Counted from the stretch's first letter, positions 44,682 to 56,437 are shown. The stretch: 64,000 bases of DNA from Agilicoccus flavus (GCF_014857905.1 NZ_JACYXE010000002.1:248001-312000); one strand, 5' to 3'. The notes: a model not told the origin generated them from the sequence alone. Made by a program: numbers and translations.

Positions 44682-46261
44682 GACGTGGCGGCCGCCGCCC
44701 GGCGCCGGCGGCGGAAGACGAGCCCGCCCCCGCCGAGCACCGTGAGCCCCGCCGCGGCGACGACGAGCACGGCCGGCCACGGTGGCAGGGCCGCACCCAC
44801 CGCGTACACCGCCGCGTACAGGGCGGCCGCGGCCGCGATCGCGAGGAGCCAGCGCGCCCCGAGGCGCGGCAGCGGCGAGGAGCCCAGGACGCGCCGCGCG
44901 AGCAGCAGGTACAGCGGCGCGCAGACGAGGGGAGCGGCCGTGGACGCGAGGACGATGGCCGTGAGGTTCCCGCTCGTCGTCGCGACGCTCACCGCGACGA
45001 GGGTGACGACGAGCACGACTACGTGGAGCGCCGAGACGTGCAGCGGCGTGCCCCGCAGGTTGCCCACGAGGGCCGCGGGCTTGACGAGGGCGTCGGCGAT
45101 CATGCCCAGGCCGACGACCGTGAGGGCCGGCGCGGCGAAGAGGAACGTCTCCCCGAGCCACGCGACGACGATGTCGGGCGCCAGCGCCGACACGACGACG
45201 GCGAGCCCGGTCCCCACGACGAGCGTCGCGCCCGCGCACGCCCGGACCCGCCCGGGCAGCTCCGGCGCGGGTGTCGAGGAGATCGCGTGGATGAAGGGGT
45301 TGGCGGTCCACGAGTCGACCATCCGCGCGCTGGAGTAGACGCGCATGACGGCTCCGAAGGCGGTGGCGGCCACCAGCCCCAGGCTTGTCCCGACGAGGAA
45401 CAGCGGCGCCTGGAACGTGAGCAGCGACGCGAGGGAACCCACGAAGAGGCCGAGCGAGAGCCGCACGAGCCCGCGGGCGTGCTCGGCGAACCCGGCCGAC
45501 CACGCCCGCGGCGACAGCGACGGGGCGCCGAACCGGCGGGCGACGGCGATCGAGCAGACGATCGGGCTCACGGCCGCGCCCGCGACCTCGGCGGCGACGA
45601 CGCCGAGCAGCCCGGTGCCGGTCGCCGCGGCCAGTCCATATCCGGCGATGCGGACCCCGAGCCCGGCGAAGGTCGCCTTGCGCTCGATGTCCTGGCGGTC
45701 CTGCGCCCACAGGACGGCGTTCGTGCCGCGGGCCGCGACGGCGAGGGCGAGGGCGAGGGCGCCGGCGACGACGACGTACCGGGCGGTGCCCGCGTCGTCG
45801 GTCGCGCCGGGGACGGTGCGCAGGTAGAGCGGGACGAGCACGAGGTAGGCGAGCACCAGGACGGCGGCGAGGACGGCGAACAGGCCGACGGCCACGCCGA
45901 CGAACCGCCGCAGCTCCCCGCGGTCGGCGCCGCCGCGGGCGAGGGCACCCATGCGGCGCACGATGCCGTCGCCGATGCCGAAGTCGGTCATGACGAGCAG
46001 CTGCGTCGCCCCGAAGGCGAGCACCCAGAGGCCGTAGGCCCTGGCGCCCGCGAGTTGCACGGCGACGGGGTAGAGGAGGACGAGACCGACGATCCCGGCG
46101 AGCCCCGACGCGTAGTTCCAGGCGACGTTGCGCGAGAATCGACGACGGGCCTCCGGATCACGCGCGGCATCACCTGCGGGGGCCGGTGGCGATGTCGGAG
46201 TAGTGGGTTCGGGGCCCTGTCCCGGACCCGCCCCCGGTGTCGACTCGGGGCTTGACGCCAT
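44678..46261 (-). CDS. Oligosaccharide flippase family membrane protein
   Basis: A 527-residue polytopic membrane protein with 12-14 predicted hydrophobic segments of the MOP/MATE-like flippase superfamily (Wzx type): NVAWNYASGLAGIVGLVLLY near residue 45 starts the first segment, and ARAYGLWVLAFGATQLLVMTD the next pair. Such proteins move lipid-linked sugars across the membrane. ATG 46261 has GAGGAGGG upstream. It is divergent from a glycosyltransferase gene, which supports a role in surface glycan export. Substrate unknown. Confidence 0.85.
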   Translation of the reverse strand: MASSPESTPGAGPGQGPEPTTPTSPPAPAGDAARDPEARRRFSRNVAWNYASGLAGIVGLVLLYPVAVQLAGARAYGLWVLAFGATQLLVMTDFGIGDGIVRRMGALARGGADRGELRRFVGVAVGLFAVLAAVLVLAYLVLVPLYLRTVPGATDDAGTARYVVVAGALALALAVAARGTNAVLWAQDRQDIERKATFAGLGVRIAGYGLAAATGTGLLGVVAAEVAGAAVSPIVCSIAVARRFGAPSLSPRAWSAGFAEHARGLVRLSLGLFVGSLASLLTFQAPLFLVGTSLGLVAATAFGAVMRVYSSARMVDSWTANPFIHAISSTPAPELPGRVRACAGATLVVGTGLAVVVSALAPDIVVAWLGETFLFAAPALTVVGLGMIADALVKPAALVGNLRGTPLHVSALHVVVLVVTLVAVSVATTSGNLTAIVLASTAAPLVCAPLYLLLARRVLGSSPLPRLGARWLLAIAAAAALYAAVYAVGAALPPWPAVLVVAAAGLTVLGGGGLVFRRRRRAAAATS

Positions 46262-46365
46262 CGACCCTCCTCGTGCGATTGGTGGCCCACCCCACACGTG
46301 GCTAGGGTGAGTCGTCCTCCAGGCCCCGATCTCGTCGGGGCCGCGCCCCCCGATCGAAGGTGAGC

Positions 46366-47658
46366 ATGCGCGTCGTCTTCCTGTCCGCCGCACGCCAGGT
46401 GTGGGGCGCCGAGGTGAGCCTACTGACCCTCGCGCAGGCCCTCTCCGCCGGAGGCGTGCGCACCGCGGTGGTCTGCCCACCCGGCGAGCTCGCGCGTCGG
46501 GCCCCGGGTGCCGGCGTGTCCCAGGTGCGACCCGCTGGGGTCTCGGCGGAGGGCGAGCTGGGCCGGGTGCGCGAGGCCTGGCAGCTGTGGAGCACCTACG
46601 CCAAGGACGCGAAGGCCGGCGACCGGCTCGTCGTGTTCAGCTACTACCTGCTGGGCCTCGCCCCGGTGTTCGCGCCGCTGCTGCGCCGCCGCGGGGTGCG
46701 GATCGGGCTCGACTTCCACGACACCCTCACCTCCCGCAAGGCCCGCTGGGCCGTGGGGGCGGGCAGCCTCGCCTGCGACCGGGTCATCGCGTGCAGCGCC
46801 TTCACGGCCGGTCAGCTCGCCCATCACCCCGGTGTGGCGCACCTGCACCGGCCCGTCGTCGAGCGGACGACCCCGACGCGCTCCGCCGCGCCGATCGGCG
46901 CCGGCGTCGACGCGCTCCCGACGGGCGCCCCGGTCGCGGTGGCATCGCTCGAGCGGGACCGCCGGGGCACCGAGGCCGAGCCCGTCGGGGGTGCGGTCGC
47001 GACCCATGCCCCGCCCCGCGCGCCGCACTCCACCCCCCGGCCCCGACCGGGTGACCCGGGCGAGGTCGCGACCTGCAGCGAGCGCGACAGGCGCCCGGGC
47101 GGGGGCCGCGCCCCGGCCGCCGAGGCCCGGCGCGAACCGGGTCGGTTCCGGGTCGGCATCATCGGCCGGATCAGCCCCGAGAAGCGGCACGAGCTGCTCA
47201 TCGACGCGGTCGACCGCCTCGGCGGCGACGCCGACCTCGTCGTCCGAGGTGGCGACGACGGCTGGGCCGGGGACTATCCGACCCGCCTGCTGCGGGCGGG
47301 GCACGACCGGCTGGGGCAGCGGTTCCGGATGGAGGGCCGCGTCGCGCCCGAGCGGGCGATGGCCGAGCTCGACGTCGTCGTCGTCGGCAACCCGGCCGAG
47401 CCGATGGGTCGCACGGTGCTCGAGGCCGCCGACCGCGGCGTGGTGGCCGTCGTCCCCGACTCCGGCGGTGCGAGCGAGCTCGTCGAGGAGGGGGTCAGCG
47501 GCTTCGTCTACCGCCACGACGACCCGGCCGACCTGGCGCGCGTCCTCGACCGGGTTCGGCGCGAGCCCGCCCTCGTCTCGGACATGGTCTCGGTCGCGCA
47601 GTCCCGCATCCCGCGGCCGGCGCAGTACGCCCGGGACTACCTGCGTCTCCTGGGCTGA
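46366..47658 (+). CDS. Glycosyltransferase (GT4-like) with inserted linker
   Basis: A 430-residue GT-B-fold glycosyltransferase. The N-terminal domain begins RVVFLSAARQVWGAEVSLLTLAQ; the C-terminal donor domain starts RVGIIGRISPEKRHELLIDA and has the acidic EX7E-like region ADRGVVAVVPDSGGASELVE. Residues about 178-260, between the domains, are an unusually long Pro/Arg-rich linker with two SLERDRRG/CSERDRR-like patches; the second matches the genomic 54-bp repeat at DNA level. ATG 46366 has AAGG at good distance. Together with the divergent flippase it probably builds a surface polysaccharide. Confidence 0.85.
   Translation: MRVVFLSAARQVWGAEVSLLTLAQALSAGGVRTAVVCPPGELARRAPGAGVSQVRPAGVSAEGELGRVREAWQLWSTYAKDAKAGDRLVVFSYYLLGLAPVFAPLLRRRGVRIGLDFHDTLTSRKARWAVGAGSLACDRVIACSAFTAGQLAHHPGVAHLHRPVVERTTPTRSAAPIGAGVDALPTGAPVAVASLERDRRGTEAEPVGGAVATHAPPRAPHSTPRPRPGDPGEVATCSERDRRPGGGRAPAAEARREPGRFRVGIIGRISPEKRHELLIDAVDRLGGDADLVVRGGDDGWAGDYPTRLLRAGHDRLGQRFRMEGRVAPERAMAELDVVVVGNPAEPMGRTVLEAADRGVVAVVPDSGGASELVEEGVSGFVYRHDDPADLARVLDRVRREPALVSDMVSVAQSRIPRPAQYARDYLRLLG
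47068..47093 (-). repeat. Degraded copy of the 54-bp repeat core
   Basis: By eye, 21 of 26 bases match GCGAGCCGCAGTGAGCGCGA plus CAGAGG, including an exact GAGCGCGACAG. It lies in the interdomain linker of the glycosyltransferase. The match is imperfect, so chance similarity in GC-rich coding DNA is possible. Confidence 0.45.
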
Positions 47659-47741
47659 CCGGCCTCGGCGCAGGCTCGGACCCTATCCAGACCGGACCAG
47701 ACCAGCCAGACCAGAGCCGGCGACCGCCGCCGGCCCGCGGC

Positions 47742-48638
47742 TCAGGCGTCCACGGGCGGTCGCGCGCGGCGGTCGGTGGCGACGCTCGGATCCGACAGTG
47801 CCCACCCCACCACGCCGGCCGAGATCCGGCCGAGCGGGCGGCCGAGCAGCGGATCGGCGCCCGGGACGACGGGGATGTCGAGCATGCGGCGGGCCCAGTC
47901 CGGCAGGTCGGCGAGCGCCCCGGCCGCGAGCATCGCGTAGCCCACCCGCGCGGCCGGCGGCAGCGGCGGGTGCAGGAGGAGGAACCGGGCCGCCTCCTTC
48001 GCGGCCTCGCTCGCGCGCAGCTCGGGTCGGTAGGCCGCCAGCTCCTCGCGCAGACCCGCCACCGTCGTCGGCGGATCGATCACCCCGAGCAGCGAGGCCG
48101 CCCGCCCCGCCTGCTCGACGTAGACGTCGCACTCGTGCGGGGTCAGCCGGCGGGAGGGGGCGACGTAGGCCTGGTACGTCGACAGGAAGCTGTCGGCCTC
48201 GGCGAGATGCACCCAGCGCAGGAGGTGCGGGTCGTCGGCGCGGTAGGGCCGACCGTCGTCGGCCCGCCCCCGCACCCGGGCGTGGATCGCGCGGACCCGG
48301 CCGATGGCGGCGTTCGCGTCGTCGACCGTCCCGAACGTCGTCGTCGCGAGGTAGTGGCTCGTGCGCTGCAGTCGGCCCCACGGGTCGGACTTGTAGCCCG
48401 AGTGCCCGGCGACCCCCGCCATGGCGAGCGGGTGGAGCGACTGCAGGAGCAGGGCCCGGATGCCGCCGACGAACATCGTCGCGTCGGCGTGCACGCGCCA
48501 GACGACGTCGTCGGGGGTGAACCAGCGGGGGCCCGACCGGCCCCAGATGACGGCGGCGGCCGCGTCCGCGTCGTCACCCGCCACCCGCGACCGCAGGGCG
48601 TGGGCGAGGGTCGAGCGGGCCACGGTGAGAACGGACAT
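47742..48638 (-). CDS. DUF2236 (MpaB-type oxygenase) family protein
   Basis: A 298-residue member of the DUF2236 family, which includes latex-clearing-type and MpaB oxygenases that may bind heme. Visible conserved parts are WFTPDDVVWRVHADATMFVG, RALLLQSLHPLAMAGVAGHS with a His, RTSHYLATTTFGTVDDA, and LLRWVHLAEADSFLSTY. The activity in this organism is unknown. ATG 48638 is chosen; a GTG at 48653 lacks a ribosome site. It is convergent with the glycosyltransferase and divergent from amtB. Confidence 0.82.
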   Translation of the reverse strand: MSVLTVARSTLAHALRSRVAGDDADAAAAVIWGRSGPRWFTPDDVVWRVHADATMFVGGIRALLLQSLHPLAMAGVAGHSGYKSDPWGRLQRTSHYLATTTFGTVDDANAAIGRVRAIHARVRGRADDGRPYRADDPHLLRWVHLAEADSFLSTYQAYVAPSRRLTPHECDVYVEQAGRAASLLGVIDPPTTVAGLREELAAYRPELRASEAAKEAARFLLLHPPLPPAARVGYAMLAAGALADLPDWARRMLDIPVVPGADPLLGRPLGRISAGVVGWALSDPSVATDRRARPPVDA

Positions 48639-48740
48639 ACCCCTCAGTGTCACAGCCCGGCGGCGCGCAGGGGGTGGGCACCGGGCCCGACGGGCGGGCC
48701 CAGCGAGATCGGTGCCGGCGTCCAGCACCGTCCCAGCCCG

Positions 48741-50675
<1,935 letters not shown>

Positions 50676-50682
50676 CCACCCA

Positions 50683-50713
50683 GGGGCGCCGGCGCCCGAC
50701 GCGCCGGCGCCCC
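50683..50713 (+). terminator. Hairpin between glnK and glnD
   Basis: GGGGCGCCGGCGC / GCGCCGGCGCCCC with a 5-base loop, a perfect 13-bp stem. It is followed by GCAGTCTTCTC, so it may end or dampen transcription into glnD. Confidence 0.7.
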
Positions 50714-50810
50714 GCAGTCTTCTCCCCGGAGACCTTTCCTTCGCCGAGTCTGTCGAGCCCGCCGACCCTGTTCCGGTCTGCGACGGAGCGCGCGTGATGC
50801 AGGAGTGCCC

Positions 50811-53420
50811 ATGACGATCCGGACGACCCGCGCCACCCCCCGCCTCGGCCGGGGGACCACGCCGGCGGGGCCGAGCGGCCCGGCCGACACCCCGGCCTCC
50901 ACCCCCGCCGCCACCACGGCCGCCACGCCGATCGGGGCGGATCCCCTCGATGGTGAACCCGCGTCGGCCCTGCAGGATCTCGGCCGCCGCCGGGTGGAGG
51001 CGGCCGGCCTGCACGACCTGGCCCGCCCGGGCGCCGGCAGCCGCAGGCGCGCCGCGCTCACCGAACTGACGACCCGCGCCCTGCAGCGCGCGTGGACCGG
51101 CTGCGGGGCTCCCGCCGACGGGGTCGCGCTCGCCGCGGTCGGCAGCCTCGCGCGCGGCGACGGTGGACCCATGTCGGACCTCGACCTCATCCTGCTCCAC
51201 GACGGGCGCCTGCCCGACGAGCGGCTCGGCGAGCTCGCCGAGCGGCTCTGGTACCCGCTGTGGGACTCCGGGGTGCGTCTCGACCACAGCGTCCGGACCG
51301 TCGCCGAGTGCCGCGCCGTCGCGCGGGAGGACCTCGTCGCGGCCGTCGGCCTGCTCGACCTGCGCCACCTCGCGGGCGATCCCGTGCTCGTCGCCGGCGC
51401 CCGCCCGAGCCTGGCGCGCGACTGGCGGGCCGACGCCCGCACCCGCCTGCCCGAGCTCGTCTCGGCCGTGGGGGAGCGGCACACCCGCCACGGCGAGCTC
51501 GCCGACCTCCTCGAGCCCGACCTCAAGGAGGCCCGCGGTGGGCTGCGCGACCTGACGATCGTCTCGGCCCTCACGGCCGCGTGGCTCGCCGACGCGCCCC
51601 GCGGTGCCGTCGACGCCGCGCGCGAACGACTGCTCGACGTGCGTGACGCCCTGCACCTCGCCACGGGCCGCGGCCGGGAACGCCTCGTCGCCCAGGACCG
51701 TGACGCCGTCGCGGCGCTGCTCGGGTACTCCGGTGGCGACGACCTGCTGCGCGACGTGGCGGAGTCCGGGCGGGCCGCCGCCGACGCCCTCGACGCGACG
51801 CTGCGGCGCGCCGGGCAGGCTCAGCGCGCGCGGGCGCTGCGGGTCGGGCCGCGGCGGCCGGCGCTGACCCCCCTCGGCCACGGACTGTCCGAGCACGACG
51901 GCGAGATCGTGCTCGGGGCCCGGACCGATCCCGCGGCCGACCCGCTCCTGGCGCTGCGGGCCGCCCGCGCGTCCGCCCGCACCGGGCTGCCCCTCTCACC
52001 CGCGACGACCCACAACCTGGCCACCCAGGTGCCGAAGCTGCCCCGGCCCTGGCCACCGGCGGCCCGCGACCTGCTCGGCGACGTCCTCGCGGCGGGGGAG
52101 GGCCTCGCGACCACGTGGGAGAGCCTCACGCTCGCCGGCGTCGTGGAGGCGTGGATCCCCGCCTGGTCCGGGATCCGCAGCCGCCCGCAGCACAACCCGG
52201 TGCACCGGCACACCGTCGACCGGCACAGCGTCCAGACCGCGATCGCCACGCGGCCGCTGCTCGCCGACGTCCGCCGCCCCGACCTGCTCGTCCTCGCCGC
52301 GCTGCTGCACGACGTCGGCAAGGCCTACGGGACCGACGACCACGCCCTGCTCGGAGCCGAGCCCGCCCGGGAGTCGGCGCTGGCGCTCGGCTTCGACGCC
52401 GCGGACGCCGACGTCGTCGCGTTGCTCGTGGCCGAGCACCTGACGCTCGTCGACCTCGCCACCCGCCGCGACCCGGACGACCCGCGGACCGTGGACCTGC
52501 TGTGCGAGGCCGTCCGGCACGACCCCGACGTGCTCGAGCTGCTCCGGGCGCTCACCGAGGCGGACGCGCGCGCCGCCGGGCCCGCGGCCTGGTCGACGTG
52601 GCGGGCGCGTCTCGTCGACGAGCTCACCGGCGCCGCCCGCGCCTGCCTCGAGGCCTCCCTCGTGGCGGGGGGCGAGGCGGCGGCCGCGACGGGCGGATCG
52701 GGCGCCGCGACCGCCGGACGGGCGGGAGATGCCGCGGACGCGGGCGGGACGCCGGCGCTGACGGCTCCCTCGGTGCGCATCCCGCCGGAGCGGGAGGCGC
52801 GGTGGGTCGACGCCCCCGAGCACGCGCGGGCGGCCGCCCGCGCGACCGGGGCCGTCGTGACCGTCGAGCAGCGGGAGAGCGGGTTCCTCGTCGAGGTCGT
52901 CGCCCGCGACCGGCTCGGCCTCTTCGCCGACACGGCCGGCCTGCTCGCGGCGGGCGGTCTCGGCGTGCGGAGGGCGCAGCTCACGACCCTGCACGGGCTG
53001 GCCGTCGACCGCTGGTACGTCGAGTCGCCGACCGGCACCGCCCCGGACCCGCGGGCGCTCGAGCGCTCCCTCGCCCGGCTCGCCGCGGGCGACCGACGCG
53101 GCCTCGCCCCCCTCGCCCGTCGGGCCCGCGCCGCCACGTCGGGCGCGGTCGGGGCGCCCGCGCCACGGGCGCTGCTCGTGCCCGGCGCGAGCGAGGACGC
53201 CACCGTGCTCGAGCTGCGAGCCCCCGACCGTCCCGGCCTGCTGCACGACGTGGGGCGGGCCCTCGTCGACGCCGGCGTGAGCGTCCGCAGCGCCCACGTC
53301 GCGACGTCGTGCGGACAGGCCGTCGACACCGTCTACGTCACCGACCCCGCGGGGGGCCCGCTCGGACCCGCCCAGGTGGCCCGGGTCGTCGCGGCGCTCA
53401 TGGACGCCGCCGCCGGGTGA
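50811..53420 (+). CDS. glnD: [Protein-PII] nucleotidyltransferase/removing enzyme GlnD
   Basis: An 869-residue bifunctional enzyme that adds and removes nucleotides on GlnK according to glutamine. The nucleotidyltransferase site is GSLARGDGGPMSDLDLILL (about residue 105). A GlnD-type helical domain follows with DLKEARGGLRDL. The HD hydrolase has LAALLHDVGKAYGTDDHAL. Two ACT domains close the protein (VEVVARDRLGLFADTAGLLA; LRAPDRPGLLHDVGRAL). Pro/Ala-rich linkers are longer than usual. ATG 50811 has AGGAG 5 bases upstream. Confidence 0.95.
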   Translation: MTIRTTRATPRLGRGTTPAGPSGPADTPASTPAATTAATPIGADPLDGEPASALQDLGRRRVEAAGLHDLARPGAGSRRRAALTELTTRALQRAWTGCGAPADGVALAAVGSLARGDGGPMSDLDLILLHDGRLPDERLGELAERLWYPLWDSGVRLDHSVRTVAECRAVAREDLVAAVGLLDLRHLAGDPVLVAGARPSLARDWRADARTRLPELVSAVGERHTRHGELADLLEPDLKEARGGLRDLTIVSALTAAWLADAPRGAVDAARERLLDVRDALHLATGRGRERLVAQDRDAVAALLGYSGGDDLLRDVAESGRAAADALDATLRRAGQAQRARALRVGPRRPALTPLGHGLSEHDGEIVLGARTDPAADPLLALRAARASARTGLPLSPATTHNLATQVPKLPRPWPPAARDLLGDVLAAGEGLATTWESLTLAGVVEAWIPAWSGIRSRPQHNPVHRHTVDRHSVQTAIATRPLLADVRRPDLLVLAALLHDVGKAYGTDDHALLGAEPARESALALGFDAADADVVALLVAEHLTLVDLATRRDPDDPRTVDLLCEAVRHDPDVLELLRALTEADARAAGPAAWSTWRARLVDELTGAARACLEASLVAGGEAAAATGGSGAATAGRAGDAADAGGTPALTAPSVRIPPEREARWVDAPEHARAAARATGAVVTVEQRESGFLVEVVARDRLGLFADTAGLLAAGGLGVRRAQLTTLHGLAVDRWYVESPTGTAPDPRALERSLARLAAGDRRGLAPLARRARAATSGAVGAPAPRALLVPGASEDATVLELRAPDRPGLLHDVGRALVDAGVSVRSAHVATSCGQAVDTVYVTDPAGGPLGPAQVARVVAALMDAAAG

Positions 53421-53463
53421 GCCCGGGGCCTCGACCACCGTCCGTCCCGCCCGGGCGTTTACG

Positions 53464-53482
53464 TTCATTTGTTGACGTCAAG
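53464..53482. promoter_or_regulatory. Operator-like site at the ROK gene promoter
   Basis: TTCATTTGTTGACGTCAAG contains the palindrome TTGACGTCAA (53472-53481). Fourteen of 19 bases match the site before the ABC operon (54752-54770). It lies 26 bases upstream of the ROK start, so autoregulation is likely. Confidence 0.55.
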
Positions 53483-53507
53483 GTGGGGGCGCGCGGATGA
53501 TGTGCCC

Positions 53508-54719
53508 GTGACCCGACGCAGCGTCTCGACGCCCGCCGCGCGCGGCAGCGGCTCCCAGCACGCGCTGCGCGCCGCGAACGTGCGCCGGATCGAGCAGGCC
53601 CTGCGGGCGACGGGGGCGATGACCCAGAGCGCCCTCGCCCGGACCACCGGCCTGTCGAACGCGACCGTCTCCAACCTGGTGCGGGTCATGGTCGACGAGC
53701 AGCTCGTCACGACGTCGGCGACGACGAGCTCGGGCCGGCGCGCCGTGCTCGTGCAGCTCGCCGGGGGGTCGCGACGCAAGGTCGCCGTCGGGATCGACAT
53801 CGGCCGCGGTCACCTGCGTCTGGTCGTCGTCACCCCGGCCCGGGAGGTCCTCGCCGACGTCGAGCGCACCCTCGAGCCCGGCCACCGGGCGCAGGACACC
53901 GTCGCGATCGCGGCGGCCGTGCTCGGCGACGTCCTCGGCGATCTCGGCATCGACCGCGCCGACGTGCTCGGGTGCGGGGTGGGGATCCCCGCGCCGATCG
54001 ACCGGCACACCGGCCGCACCTCCCACGGCGCCGTGCTGCCCGAGTGGAGCGGGTACCCCCTTCGGGAGCAGCTCGCCGCCGGACTCGGGGTGCCGGTCGA
54101 GGTCGAGAACGACGCCAACCTCGGCGCGCTCGCCGAGCTGACCTGGGGCGGCCACGGCGACGTCACCGACCTCGTCTTCGTCAAGGTCGCCTCGGGGATC
54201 GGGGCCGGTCTCATCGTCGGGGGCCGGCTGCACCGGGGGCGCGACGGCAAGACCGGCGAGATCGGGCACACGACGATCCTCGAGTACGGGCCGGTGTGCC
54301 GGTGCGGCGGCCGCGGTTGTCTCGAGGCCATCGCCTCGGGCCAGGCCATGCTCGCGTTGTGGCAGGCCAGCCGCCCGACGCAGCCCGCGACCGCGGAGTC
54401 CCTGGTCCGGCACGCCCGGGCCGGTGACCCGACCGCCGTCCGGATCGTCGAGGACGCCGGCCTCGCCCTCGGTCGGGTGCTGGGCGGGGTGGTCAACCTC
54501 CTCAACCCCCAGCTCGTCGTCGTCTCCGGTCCGGTGACCGGGGCGGGCGAGCTGCTCGTCGACAGCGTCGCCGCGGGCCTGAGCCGCTTCACCTCGCCGG
54601 TGGTCGCCGGTCCCACGCGGGTCACCACCTCCGCCCTGAAGGGCTCCGCGGAGGCCCTCGGCGGGTGCGCCCTCGTCCTGCGTGGCGCCGGCGACGACGC
54701 CTGGGCCTCGGTCGGCTGA
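53508..54719 (+). CDS. ROK-family transcriptional regulator
   Basis: A 403-residue repressor of the NagC/XylR/Mlc type. The N-terminal winged helix has AMTQSALARTTGLSNATVSN (residues about 38-57). The ROK sugar-binding domain follows: VAVGIDIGRGHLRLVVV, VPVEVENDANLGALAE, the signature GEIGHTTILEYGP, and the zinc motif CRCGGRGCLEAIAS. GTG 53508 is the start. It precedes and probably controls the CUT2 importer operon, with a shared operator sequence in front of both. A pentose or similar sugar is a likely inducer. Confidence 0.92.
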   Translation: MTRRSVSTPAARGSGSQHALRAANVRRIEQALRATGAMTQSALARTTGLSNATVSNLVRVMVDEQLVTTSATTSSGRRAVLVQLAGGSRRKVAVGIDIGRGHLRLVVVTPAREVLADVERTLEPGHRAQDTVAIAAAVLGDVLGDLGIDRADVLGCGVGIPAPIDRHTGRTSHGAVLPEWSGYPLREQLAAGLGVPVEVENDANLGALAELTWGGHGDVTDLVFVKVASGIGAGLIVGGRLHRGRDGKTGEIGHTTILEYGPVCRCGGRGCLEAIASGQAMLALWQASRPTQPATAESLVRHARAGDPTAVRIVEDAGLALGRVLGGVVNLLNPQLVVVSGPVTGAGELLVDSVAAGLSRFTSPVVAGPTRVTTSALKGSAEALGGCALVLRGAGDDAWASVG

Positions 54720-54751
54720 CCGTTCGGGTCACGCTCGGGTCACGGTCCCGC

Positions 54752-54794
54752 TTCACTGCTTGACAGCAAGCGTGTGGGGCACGTTCACTGCTTG
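54752..54794. promoter_or_regulatory. Operator-like sites before the sugar ABC operon
   Basis: TTCACTGCTTGACAGCAAG (54752-54770) holds the inverted repeat GCTTG-N4-CAAGC. TTCACTGCTTG recurs at 54784-54794, 32 bases on (about three helix turns). The first site resembles the one at the ROK gene promoter. Confidence 0.55.
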
Positions 54795-54844
54795 TGCTCA
54801 CGTCGCGCCGAAGTCGCCGTCACGTCCGAAGGAGAACCCCACCT

Positions 54845-56437
54845 ATGTCCGCTGCGCCCGCCCTGCTCGAGATGCGGCAGATCACCAAGGAGTTCCCCGG
54901 CGTCAAGGCCCTCTCCGACGTCAGCCTCACGGTGCGACGGGGCGAGGTGCACGCGATCTGCGGGGAGAACGGCGCCGGGAAGTCCACCCTGATGAAGGTG
55001 CTCTCGGGGGTCTACCCGCACGGCACCTACGACGGCGACATCGTCTTCGAGGGGGAGATCGTCCAATTCAAGGACATCCGCGCCTCCGAGAGGGCCGGGA
55101 TCGTCATCATCCACCAGGAGCTCGCGCTCATCCCCGAGCTGTCGATCGCGGAGAACATCTTCCTCGGCAACGAGCGGGCCCGTGGGGGAAGGATCGACTG
55201 GGTCGGAACGAATCGCCGGGCCATCGAGCTGCTGCGTCACGTGGGTCTGCGCGAGGACCCGGAGACCCCGATCAAGACCATCGGCGTCGGCAAGCAGCAG
55301 CTCGTCGAGATCGCGAAGGCGCTCAACAAGGACGTCAAGCTGCTCATTCTCGACGAGCCGACCGCCGCGCTCAACGAGGAGGACTCGGCCCATCTTCTCG
55401 ACCTGATCGAGGGGCTGCGCGAACGCGGCATCACGTCGATCATCATCTCGCACAAGCTCAATGAGATCGAGCGCATCGCCGACTCGGTGACGATCATCCG
55501 CGACGGCCGTTCGATCGAGACGCTCGACGTCGCGGCCGGTGGGGTGGACGAGGATCGGATCATCAAGGGCATGGTCGGGCGCTCGCTCGAGTCCCGTTTT
55601 CCCGAGCACACCCCCAGGCTGGGGGAGACGTTCTTCGAGGTGCAGGACTGGACGGTGGAGCATCCGCAGGTCGCGGGTCGCCTCGTCTGCAAGGGGTCCT
55701 CCTTCCACGTCCGCCGCGGCGAGATCGTCGGTTTCGCGGGGCTCATGGGCGCGGGGCGCACCGAGCTCATGCGCTCGATCTTCGGTCGCTCGTACGGGAC
55801 GCTCCTCGGCGGCCGGATGATCCTCGACGGCCGTGAGGTGACGCTCAAGAACGTCAGCCAGGCCATCGACGCGGGCATCGGCTACGTCACCGAGGACCGC
55901 AAGGTGCTCGGGCTCAACCTCCTCGATGACATCAAGACGACCACCACCGCGGCTCGGCTGAAGAAGATCGCGAAGCACCTCGTCGTGGACCGCAACGCCG
56001 AGTTCGCGGCCGCCGACGGCTACCGTCGCTCGCTACGCACGAAGACGCCGTCGGTCGAGGAGGGGGTCGCCAAGCTCTCGGGCGGCAACCAGCAGAAGGT
56101 CGTCCTCGCGAAGTGGCTCTTCGCCGAGCCCGAGCTGCTCATCCTCGACGAACCGACCCGCGGCATCGACGTCGGCGCCAAGTACGAGATCTACGGGATC
56201 ATCCAGCAGCTCGCCGACGCGGGAAAGGGCGTCATCGTCGTCTCCTCCGAGCTCCCCGAGCTGCTCGGGTTGTCGGACCGCATCTACACGATCTGCGAGG
56301 GCCGGATCACCGGGGAACTCGCCAAGCACGAGGCGACGCAGGAGAACCTCATGCGCCTCATGACGACCACGGGCTCGGCCGCAGGCCGCGCCGCCACGCC
56401 GGCCGCCGGGTCCACCGGTGCGACGGCCGCCCGCTGA
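54845..56437 (+). CDS. Sugar ABC transporter ATP-binding protein (CUT2)
   Basis: A 530-residue protein with two ABC domains, as in XylG, MmsA and GguA. Domain one has Walker [17 protein letters not shown] (residue 40), signature [15 protein letters not shown] and Walker [14 protein letters not shown]. Domain two has the degenerate P-loop [16 protein letters not shown] usual in this class, [15 protein letters not shown] and [20 protein letters not shown] 54845 has AAGGAG upstream. It energises uptake of a monosaccharide with the permease and binding protein that follow. Confidence 0.93.
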   Translation: MSAAPALLEMRQITKEFPGVKALSDVSLTVRRGEVHAICGENGAGKSTLMKVLSGVYPHGTYDGDIVFEGEIVQFKDIRASERAGIVIIHQELALIPELSIAENIFLGNERARGGRIDWVGTNRRAIELLRHVGLREDPETPIKTIGVGKQQLVEIAKALNKDVKLLILDEPTAALNEEDSAHLLDLIEGLRERGITSIIISHKLNEIERIADSVTIIRDGRSIETLDVAAGGVDEDRIIKGMVGRSLESRFPEHTPRLGETFFEVQDWTVEHPQVAGRLVCKGSSFHVRRGEIVGFAGLMGAGRTELMRSIFGRSYGTLLGGRMILDGREVTLKNVSQAIDAGIGYVTEDRKVLGLNLLDDIKTTTTAARLKKIAKHLVVDRNAEFAAADGYRRSLRTKTPSVEEGVAKLSGGNQQKVVLAKWLFAEPELLILDEPTRGIDVGAKYEIYGIIQQLADAGKGVIVVSSELPELLGLSDRIYTICEGRITGELAKHEATQENLMRLMTTTGSAAGRAATPAAGSTGATAAR

